In this document: piece after piece, positions 38,444 through 45,451 of the stretch
How positions within the stretch are numbered: position 1 is the first letter of the stretch
How the letters are laid out: the number at the start of each line of letters is the position of its first letter
Origin: Actinoplanes couchii
GTDB lineage: Bacteria > Actinomycetota > Actinomycetes > Mycobacteriales > Micromonosporaceae
Direction of reading: 5' to 3'
Assembly (NCBI RefSeq): GCF_016862075.1
Contig: NZ_BOMG01000088.1
Span: forward strand, 1-45,451
Length of the DNA stretch: 45,451 bases
Position numbers and translations under genes: made by a program
Notes under the pieces: generated by a model
Told to the model about the DNA's origin: nothing
The model's input: only the letters and a program-made list of their open reading frames with translations
Database searches by the model: none

Positions 38444-38970
38444 TCGGACACCGCCCGGTGCTGGAACAGCGCCACCGAGGTGCTGGTGCGCACGGTGCCG
38501 GGGGTGTGCGGTGGCTGGGCGGCCTGGTGCAGGTCGCTGACCGCCTCGATGATCCGGTCCCGGATCGCCAGCCACACCTCCGGGTCGATCCAGAAGTCAC
38601 CGTCGGCGTAGAGGTGTCCCCGGCTCGCGAAGCTGGCCTGTGAGCTGCGCCGGACCAGCTCCTGGGCGATCACGGCGAACTGCGCGCGGCGCTCGTCGTC
38701 GGACCGGGAGCCGCTGGACCGCTCCTTGACCGGGCGGTACCGGTAGCGCTTCGCGATGCCGCCGCGGATCTTCTCCTCACCGTCCACCACGATCAGCCCG
38801 GCGGACAGCAGATTGCGCAGGTGGTAACTGGCGTTGGCGTGGGTCAGGTCCATCTCGCGGGCGACGTCGGCGGCGGTCAGCGAGGCGCCGGTGAGCAGCG
38901 ACATGATCTGGATCCGGACCGGGTGCGCCAGCGACCGCAGCAACGCCTTCGGAGCCTCTTCCAACGCCAT
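38440..38970 (-). CDS. ArsR-type winged-helix regulator
   Basis: A 176-residue regulator. The N-terminal winged helix reads LLRSLAHPVRIQIMSLLTGASLTAADVAREMDLTHANASYHLRNLLSAGLI, then a basic wing (GIAKRYRYRPVKERSSGS) and a C-terminal helical domain (EVWLAIRDRIIEAVSDLHQAAQ). No metal-binding Cys pair is present, so it probably senses an organic ligand. It heads the ArsR-MFS-purB unit and likely represses it. Confidence 0.88.
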   Translation of the reverse strand: MALEEAPKALLRSLAHPVRIQIMSLLTGASLTAADVAREMDLTHANASYHLRNLLSAGLIVVDGEEKIRGGIAKRYRYRPVKERSSGSRSDDERRAQFAVIAQELVRRSSQASFASRGHLYADGDFWIDPEVWLAIRDRIIEAVSDLHQAAQPPHTPGTVRTSTSVALFQHRAVSE

Positions 38971-39092
38971 GCGGGGCAGTCTATGAACCGGACGGGCCGA
39001 CTGTCCAACAGTTCTTGGGGAGTGGCAAACTGCACGGTCAGGCGGCATTCTCTGCAATCATTACCGGCCAGTAATTTCCGAGAGGACCATTG

Positions 39093-39554
39093 ATGACCGA
39101 TTTCAGCCCCGAGTCGCTCGCGTCGATCGGCCCGAAGGAGTTCGCCCAGCTCGTCAAGTCCACCTCGGACGCGAAGATCACCGAGGTGATGGCGTCGGAG
39201 CGGCGGGTCAAGATCCTCGACGAGATCTTCCACCGGATGCCCGGCATGTTCCGCGCGGAGCGGGCCGGCGACACCGCCACGGTCATCCACTGGATCATCA
39301 CCGGCGGCCCCGGCGGCCCCGGCGGCGCGAGCGACACCTACGAGACGATGATCGAGAACCAGACCTGCACCGTCACCAGCACCCCGGCCCGCGAGCCGAA
39401 ACTGGCCATGACGATGGACGGGCTGACCTTCCTCAAGATCGTCTCGGGCACCGGCAACCCGGTCACGCTCTTCATGACCGGCAAGATCAAGGCCAAGGGC
39501 GACGTCATGCTCGCCACCAGCATCCCGAAGCTGTTCGACATCCCCAAGGGCTGA
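39093..39554 (+). CDS. SCP2 sterol-binding-fold protein
   Basis: A 153-residue protein starting at ATG 39093, with GAGAGGA upstream. SPESLASIGPKEFAQLVKSTSDAKITEVMASERRVKILDEIFHRMPGMF, then TVIHWIITGGPGGPGGASDTYETMIENQ and LTFLKIVSGTGNPVTLFMTGKIKAKGDVMLATSIPKLFDIPKG, the SCP2 hydrophobic-tunnel pattern. It probably binds a lipid or acyl chain. A Gly/Pro insertion (GGPGGPGG) is unusual. It is transcribed divergently from the ArsR gene. Confidence 0.85.
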   Translation: MTDFSPESLASIGPKEFAQLVKSTSDAKITEVMASERRVKILDEIFHRMPGMFRAERAGDTATVIHWIITGGPGGPGGASDTYETMIENQTCTVTSTPAREPKLAMTMDGLTFLKIVSGTGNPVTLFMTGKIKAKGDVMLATSIPKLFDIPKG

Positions 39555-39740
39555 CGAATCCGCTGGTCCAGGCAGGCGAAAGGGGTCCGGGCGCGTCGTG
39601 CGCCCGGACCCCTACCCCGTTTCTGATACGCCGCGCGGCACCACGACCGCAGCGGCCCGTCCCGTCCGGTCCACGCGAGGCGGGCGGTCGGCCAGGCCGA
39701 CCCGCGACCGCCGGGCCGGATGCGGTGGTCAACGGCTACC

Positions 39741-40982
39741 TCAGATCGTGATCTCGCCCCGCACCGCACGCAGCGCGATGTCCGTCCGGTACTGGGCGCC
39801 CTCCAGGCGGACCCCCTCGGCCAGGGCGTAGGCGGCCGTCCGGGCACCGGCCAGGTCGGCGCCGGTGGCCGTCACGCTCAGCACCCGGCCACCGGCCGAG
39901 ACCAGGTCGCCGGCAGCGTTCCGGGCGGTGCCGGCGTGGATGACACCGGGCCGCTCGGCGCCCTCGATGACGTCACCGGTCCGCGGCGTACCCGGATAGT
40001 TGTGGCTGGCCACCACCACGGTGACCGCCGAGCCGGACTTCCAGCGCAGCGGCTCGTGGGCGGCCAGGGTGCCGGCCGCGGCGGCGTGCAGCAGCCCGGC
40101 CAGCGGCGTCTCCAGCAGGGCCAGGACCACCTGGGTCTCCGGGTCACCGAACCGCGCGTTGAACTCGATCACCTTCGGGCCGGCCGGGGTGAGCGCGAGC
40201 CCGACGTAGAGCAGACCGGCGAACGGCGTACCCCGCTCGCGCATCTCGGCCAGGGTCGGCTCGACCGTCTCCCGGAGCACCCGCTCGGTGAGGTCGTCCG
40301 GCGCCCAGTCCAGCGGGGCGTACGCGCCCATGCCACCGGTGTTCGGCCCCTCGTCGCCGTCCAGCAGCCGCTTGAAGTCCTGGGCCGGCATCAGCGGGGC
40401 GACCGCGGTGCCGTCGGTGACCACGAAGAGCGAGACCTCGGGACCGGGCAGGAACTCCTCGATGACGACCTTGCCGCACGCCTCGGCGTGGATCAGGGCC
40501 TCGTCCAGGTCGTCAGTCACGACCACGCCCTTGCCCGCGGCCAGGCCGTCGTTCTTCACCACGTAGGGCGCGCCCAGCTCGGTGAGGGCGGCCCGCACCG
40601 AGTCCATGTCCTCGCAGGTGAACGAGCGGGCGGTCGGCACCCCGGCGGCGGCCATCACCTCGTTGGCGAACGCCTTCGAACCCTCCAGCCGCGCGGCGGC
40701 GGCGGACGGCCCGAAACAGGCGATGCCCTCGGCCCGGACCGCGTCGGCGACCCCGGCGACCAGGGGCGCCTCGGGACCGATCACGACCAGGTCGGCGTTG
40801 AGTTCCACGGCGAGCGCGGCGACCGCTGCCGGATCGACAGCCTTCACCTCGTGCAGCTCGGCGTGCTGGGCGATGCCCGGGTTGCCCGGCGCGGCGGCCA
40901 GGAAGTCGACGGACGGGTCGGCGGCTAGTCCGACAGCGAGCGCGTGTTCACGCCCGCCGGAGCCGATCAGAAGTACGCGCAC
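39741..40982 (-). CDS. purD: Phosphoribosylamine-glycine ligase (GAR synthetase)
   Basis: A 413-residue ATP-grasp enzyme for the second purine step. The N-terminus is VRVLLIGSGGREHALA. ATP-grasp marks include YVVKNDGLAAGKGVVV and a metal site EFNARFGDPETQ. The start at GTG 40982 is set by the conserved N-terminus, discarding a 28-residue upstream frame. TAGGAT (40996-40991) lies only eight bases before this GTG, so the mRNA may be leaderless. Divergent from purA. Confidence 0.95.
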   Translation of the reverse strand: MRVLLIGSGGREHALAVGLAADPSVDFLAAAPGNPGIAQHAELHEVKAVDPAAVAALAVELNADLVVIGPEAPLVAGVADAVRAEGIACFGPSAAAARLEGSKAFANEVMAAAGVPTARSFTCEDMDSVRAALTELGAPYVVKNDGLAAGKGVVVTDDLDEALIHAEACGKVVIEEFLPGPEVSLFVVTDGTAVAPLMPAQDFKRLLDGDEGPNTGGMGAYAPLDWAPDDLTERVLRETVEPTLAEMRERGTPFAGLLYVGLALTPAGPKVIEFNARFGDPETQVVLALLETPLAGLLHAAAAGTLAAHEPLRWKSGSAVTVVVASHNYPGTPRTGDVIEGAERPGVIHAGTARNAAGDLVSAGGRVLSVTATGADLAGARTAAYALAEGVRLEGAQYRTDIALRAVRGEITI

Positions 40983-41074
40983 GACGGCCCATCCTACCTG
41001 CGGTGGCGTCGCGTAAACTTCGGCAGTACCCGGGGTCCTCCGCGGTACGACCTTGGGGAAAGGCATATCTAAAA

Positions 41075-42367
<1,293 letters not shown>

Positions 42368-42368
42368 G

Positions 42369-43316
42369 ATGTACGACGTCGTTCTCCTGAGTCTGGCCGA
42401 GGGATCCGGTGACGGCTGCGGCGACGGCTGCGGTGGTTGCCAGTCCGCCTGTGCCACCCCCCGCACCCCCGTGCTGGCCTGCGCGGACGCGCTCCGCGAA
42501 GCCGGCGCCCGGGTGGAGACCGTGCTGGCCGGGTCGGACCAGGAGATCGACGCGGTCCTGGCCCGTTTCGACGGCCCGGGCCGGCCGGACGGTCTGACCT
42601 GGCCCGATCCGGACACGAAACTGCGGCTGGTGGTGGCCACCGCCACCGACGGCCAGCTGCGCGCGGTGATGCGCCGGCTGGTCCGGCGGTACGCCCCACC
42701 GCCCAGCAAGCGCCCCGCCGACCTGGACCGCACCCGGACCGTGCCGGACCTGCCCCCGGTGGCGATCCTGCCGCTCGACCTCGGCAACACCGAGGACCTG
42801 GCGGCCCAGCTCGGCCTGCCCCGGACCCCGCGCGCGGTCGCCGCCGCCGTGATGAACGGCACAGTCCGGCGTCTGGACCTGCTGCGCAACGACGGCGGTT
42901 CGGTGACCCTGGACGGCGCGCTGCTCGGCGGTTCCGGCGAGGACGGCCGGGCGGTGCCGTGGCGCGGCCGGGTCGAGGTCGACGACACCGTGCTGACCGA
43001 CGGCGAGGAGCCGGTGCTGGCCTGTGTGATCGGCAACGCCGGTGGGTACGCCGAGTTCGACGGCCTGCGGTTGCTCGCCGACGGCGACCCCACCGACGGG
43101 CGGGTCGAGGTCTCGGTCGCGGTCCCGACCGTGATCAAACAGCGGTTCAAAGGCACCAAGGTCCGGGTCGAGGTACGCCGAGCCCGCGGCCGCGCGGTCT
43201 CGGTGCTCCCCCGCGAGGGTGAGCTGCAGTTCCTCGACGACGGGGTGGCGGGATCCACCAGCCGCAAGCGATCCTGGTGGACCGAGGCCGGTGCCTGGGC
43301 GGTGTACGCGGGCTGA
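42369..43316 (+). CDS. Lipid-kinase-like (DAGK/NAD-kinase fold) protein with Cys-rich start
   Basis: A 315-residue protein. Residues about 85-300 follow the two-domain diacylglycerol-kinase fold (VAILPLDLGNTEDLAAQLGLP resembles the PLGTGND segment; the C-terminal beta domain is present). The catalytic GGDGT loop is replaced by ATATDGQ, so kinase activity is doubtful. The N-terminus carries C17-x3-C21-x2-C24-x3-C28 in a Gly-rich loop, a possible metal or Fe-S site not normal for this family. It is probably co-transcribed with purA (two-base gap). Function unknown. Confidence 0.65.
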   Translation: MYDVVLLSLAEGSGDGCGDGCGGCQSACATPRTPVLACADALREAGARVETVLAGSDQEIDAVLARFDGPGRPDGLTWPDPDTKLRLVVATATDGQLRAVMRRLVRRYAPPPSKRPADLDRTRTVPDLPPVAILPLDLGNTEDLAAQLGLPRTPRAVAAAVMNGTVRRLDLLRNDGGSVTLDGALLGGSGEDGRAVPWRGRVEVDDTVLTDGEEPVLACVIGNAGGYAEFDGLRLLADGDPTDGRVEVSVAVPTVIKQRFKGTKVRVEVRRARGRAVSVLPREGELQFLDDGVAGSTSRKRSWWTEAGAWAVYAG

Positions 43317-43375
43317 ATCCCGTGCCACTCTTGGACGGGTTAAGCAGGATTTTTGTGATACCGGAGGTCTCATCC

Positions 43376-45406
43376 GTGGCGGACGAGCACGCCGACCGCA
43401 CTCACGGCGCCGAGTCGGCACCCCGAGACGTGGAACCGTTCTGGGCCGACGAGCCCGAGACGCCGGTGCACGGCCGCGCCGTGCCGGTGACCGAGCGGAC
43501 ACCACCGGTCGGGATGGTCCAGGTCGAGCCGGGAGTGTTCCGGCCGGCCGACGGCGCCGAGCCGCACGTTCCGGCCCAGCGGACGTCTCCCGATTCGGCC
43601 GGGCCGGACCCCTCGCTGGCCGTGCCGCCCGGGTGGGGGCAGCCGCCGCGACAGCCGGAGGCCGCGCCGCCGATCCAGCACGGTCAGGTGCACCGGCAGC
43701 CCGCCCGGCAGGAGCCGATCCGGCAGGAGCCGGTGCCGCCGCCCGCCCCGGCGCCGGTGTCACCCGCGCTGCGCGCCTCCACGCCGGTCTCACCGGCGCC
43801 ACACGTCTCACCAGCGCCACACGTCTCACCGGCACCACACGCGAACATGCCGGTCTCGCCCGCGCCGCATGCGGCCACCCCGGTCTCGCCCGCGCCGCAT
43901 GCCACCACACCGGTCTCACCCGCGCCGCATGCCACCACACCGGTCTCACCCGCGCCGCATGCGGCCACCCCGGTGCCGCCCACGCCGCATGCGGCCACCC
44001 CGATGCCGCCTGCGCCGGCGCCGCACTATGACGACGCGCTGTACCGGCCTGCCCCTCGGCCCGAGCCGACGACCGCGCCCGCTCAGCCCGATGCCGGGCC
44101 GGTGCAGCCGCATCGTCCGGAGGCGGGGCCGAGTACCCGCCCGGTGGGGCAGCACCCTGCTCCGGTCGTACCGCAGCAAGCGCCGCCGCAGCCCGGACCG
44201 CCGCAACGCGCGCCGGAGACCCCGCACCGGGGAAGTGCCGCGCCGGTCCCACCGCAGCAGGGCGCGCACCAGGGGCACCAACCGCACCACCACATCCCGC
44301 CGCAGCAGCCCTGGAACGGCCCCCTGGAGAACGCGGCCATGCCGGTGCACACCACCCCGCTGTACTCGGCGCCGGGTGAGCACCAACAGCCCCCGGTCGA
44401 CCCGGCACAGGCGCTGGGCGGTCAGCCACCGGCCGCGGAGGACCCCTTTCAGGAGCTGAACTGGCTCGCCGACAACACGCCGACCGCGGAGGAGTTCGCG
44501 AAACGGCGGCTGGCCCGGCCGGCTCAGCAGAGTGCCACGATGGGTGCTCGGGCGATGCTGCAGAACGCGACGTTCGGCCTGCTCAAGATGGCTCCCGGGC
44601 AGTACGAGATGGAGTACAAGCAGGACGTCGAGATGGTCCGCCGCAACTTCGGCGGGCTGCGTCAGGTGACGGTCGTCAACCCCAAGGGCGGCGCCGGCAA
44701 GACGGTGGCGGTGCTGCTGCTCGCGATGACGTTCGGGCAGAAGCGCGGCGGTTACGTGCTGGCCTGGGACAACAACGAGACCCAGGGCACCCTGGGCATG
44801 CGGGCGCAGCAGGACTTCCACGCCCGCACGGTCCGCGACATGATGCGTGACCTGCATCTCTTCCAGGGTGCGCAGGGGCGGGTCGGCGACCTGTCGCAGT
44901 ACGTCCGGGCGCAGGGCGAGGGCATGTTCGACGTGCTCGCGTCGGACGAGTCGGCGACCGCCGGTGAGATGCTGACCGCGAACTCGTTCGCCGAGATCCG
45001 GGACGTGGTCAGCCGGTTCTACAAGCTGATCTTCGTGGACACCGGTAACAACGTCCGCGCGGAGAACTGGCAGGCGTCGATGGACGCCACCGACCAGCTG
45101 GTGATCACGATGTCGGCCCGTAACGACTCGGCCGAGACCGCGGCCCGCATGCTGGACCACCTGGAACAGGGCGGCCGGCGACGGCTGGTGCGCCAGGCGG
45201 TGACCATCGTCACGATGCCGCCGACCCGCAAGGACATCGACCTGCAGTGGATCCAGCAGCACTTCGCGGCCCGGACCCGGGCGGTGCTGGTGGCCCCGTA
45301 CGAGCGCCTGATCGACTCGGGTGAGCCGATCCGCTACGGCGAGCTGTCGCCACCGACGAAGGACGCCTGGCTGAAGATCGCCGCGGCGGTGGCCTCCGGC
45401 CTCTGA
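43376..45406 (+). CDS. MinD/ParA-like ATPase with long Pro/His-rich N-terminal region
   Basis: A 676-residue protein. Residues 1 to about 360 are low-complexity (Pro, Ala, His, Gln) and include seven or so decapeptide repeats of the form VSPAPHATTP (about 137-215). The C-terminal about 260 residues are a P-loop ATPase of the ParA/MinD class: deviant Walker A N435-P-K-G-G-A-G-K442-T, AWDNNETQGTLG, and IFVDTGNN as the switch. No MinD amphipathic tail is obvious. It may position proteins or DNA, or serve a secretion-like system. The start GTG 43376 has GGAGG nine bases upstream and is 60 bases after the preceding gene. Confidence 0.85.
   Translation: MADEHADRTHGAESAPRDVEPFWADEPETPVHGRAVPVTERTPPVGMVQVEPGVFRPADGAEPHVPAQRTSPDSAGPDPSLAVPPGWGQPPRQPEAAPPIQHGQVHRQPARQEPIRQEPVPPPAPAPVSPALRASTPVSPAPHVSPAPHVSPAPHANMPVSPAPHAATPVSPAPHATTPVSPAPHATTPVSPAPHAATPVPPTPHAATPMPPAPAPHYDDALYRPAPRPEPTTAPAQPDAGPVQPHRPEAGPSTRPVGQHPAPVVPQQAPPQPGPPQRAPETPHRGSAAPVPPQQGAHQGHQPHHHIPPQQPWNGPLENAAMPVHTTPLYSAPGEHQQPPVDPAQALGGQPPAAEDPFQELNWLADNTPTAEEFAKRRLARPAQQSATMGARAMLQNATFGLLKMAPGQYEMEYKQDVEMVRRNFGGLRQVTVVNPKGGAGKTVAVLLLAMTFGQKRGGYVLAWDNNETQGTLGMRAQQDFHARTVRDMMRDLHLFQGAQGRVGDLSQYVRAQGEGMFDVLASDESATAGEMLTANSFAEIRDVVSRFYKLIFVDTGNNVRAENWQASMDATDQLVITMSARNDSAETAARMLDHLEQGGRRRLVRQAVTIVTMPPTRKDIDLQWIQQHFAARTRAVLVAPYERLIDSGEPIRYGELSPPTKDAWLKIAAAVASGL
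43785..44010 (+). repeat. 30-bp tandem repeats in the MinD-like gene
   Basis: Near-identical 30-base units encode VSPAPHA(A/T)TP. Two central copies are identical over the full unit and the outer copies are degenerate. Likely prone to copy-number change. Confidence 0.88.
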
Positions 45407-45410
45407 CGCC

Positions 45411-45430
45411 AGCCGGGGTGCGCCGGCTTT
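45411..45430 (+). terminator. Hairpin after the MinD-like gene
   Basis: AGCCGG (45411-45416) pairs with CCGGCT (45423-45428), followed by TTT. Confidence 0.5.
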
Positions 45431-45451
45431 CACCGCTGGCCGGGGTGTGCC

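Noticed and set aside
35778..38600. A single 940-residue minus-strand frame
   Set aside because: It joins purB to an out-of-frame reading of the MFS gene. PurB begins at GTG 37199 and the MFS protein is clearly encoded in another frame.
43785..44010. CRISPR array
   Set aside because: The 30-bp units are contiguous, in frame and coding, with no unique spacers and no cas genes.

Overview
The window is high-GC actinobacterial chromosome, most likely from the Micromonosporaceae (Actinoplanes-like). The evidence is the strong G/C third-position bias, GTG starts, 1-4 base start/stop overlaps, a BldC regulator, a purSQL-type purine pathway, a DUF3073 protein and a stand-alone FtsX-ECD protein. The genus is inference from gene content.

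Layout. 1-90: a near-consensus promoter that fires leftwards out of the window, rRNA-operon-like in layout. 338-2577: a membrane Rieske protein and a flavin disulfide reductase. 2651-9400: a light-response and carotenoid block, with photolyase and phytoene synthase on the minus strand, divergent from crtE-crtI-idi-(LitR/CarH-like regulator). 9571-9868: tRNA-Glu, tRNA-Asp and tRNA-Phe. 9822-11864: a decayed integrated element in tRNA-Phe, bounded by a 115-bp direct repeat. It holds a broken tyrosine integrase and an intact-looking HicAB pair. 12292-15580: three tandem secreted RTX-type calcium-binding paralogues. 15670-21455: small membrane, enzyme and unknown genes (FtsX-ECD-like, hotdog thioesterase, DxDGDG-repeat protein, PrsW protease, methyltransferase plus KptA, F420/flavin oxidoreductase). 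21597-24562: bldC, a conserved unknown, valine/leucine dehydrogenase and DUF3073. 24687-26013: a two-gene radical-SAM RiPP island. 26129-42367: purine biosynthesis (purM, purF, purL, purQ, purS, purB, purD, purA) interleaved with a Q/G/Y-rich surface protein, a secreted serine protease, an ArsR-MFS pair and two sterol-carrier-type proteins. 42369-45406: a lipid-kinase-like protein with a Cys-rich start and a MinD/ParA-like ATPase with a long Pro/His-rich N-terminus.

How genes work together. The crt genes lead from IPP/DMAPP to GGPP, phytoene and a desaturated carotene such as lycopene. No cyclase is present. The adjacent cobalamin-type MerR regulator and photolyase suggest light-controlled photoprotection. 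The pur genes cover most steps from PRPP to IMP and AMP.

The most interesting system is the RiPP pair at 24687-26013. A radical SAM/SPASM maturase is translationally coupled to a 75-residue precursor whose C-terminus reads in an exact three-residue register (WNH-FEN-IPT-FYN-WNN-RPR). This is what is expected of a substrate for three-residue cyclophane formation. It lies between purM and DUF3073, which are neighbours in Streptomyces coelicolor as I recall that genome.
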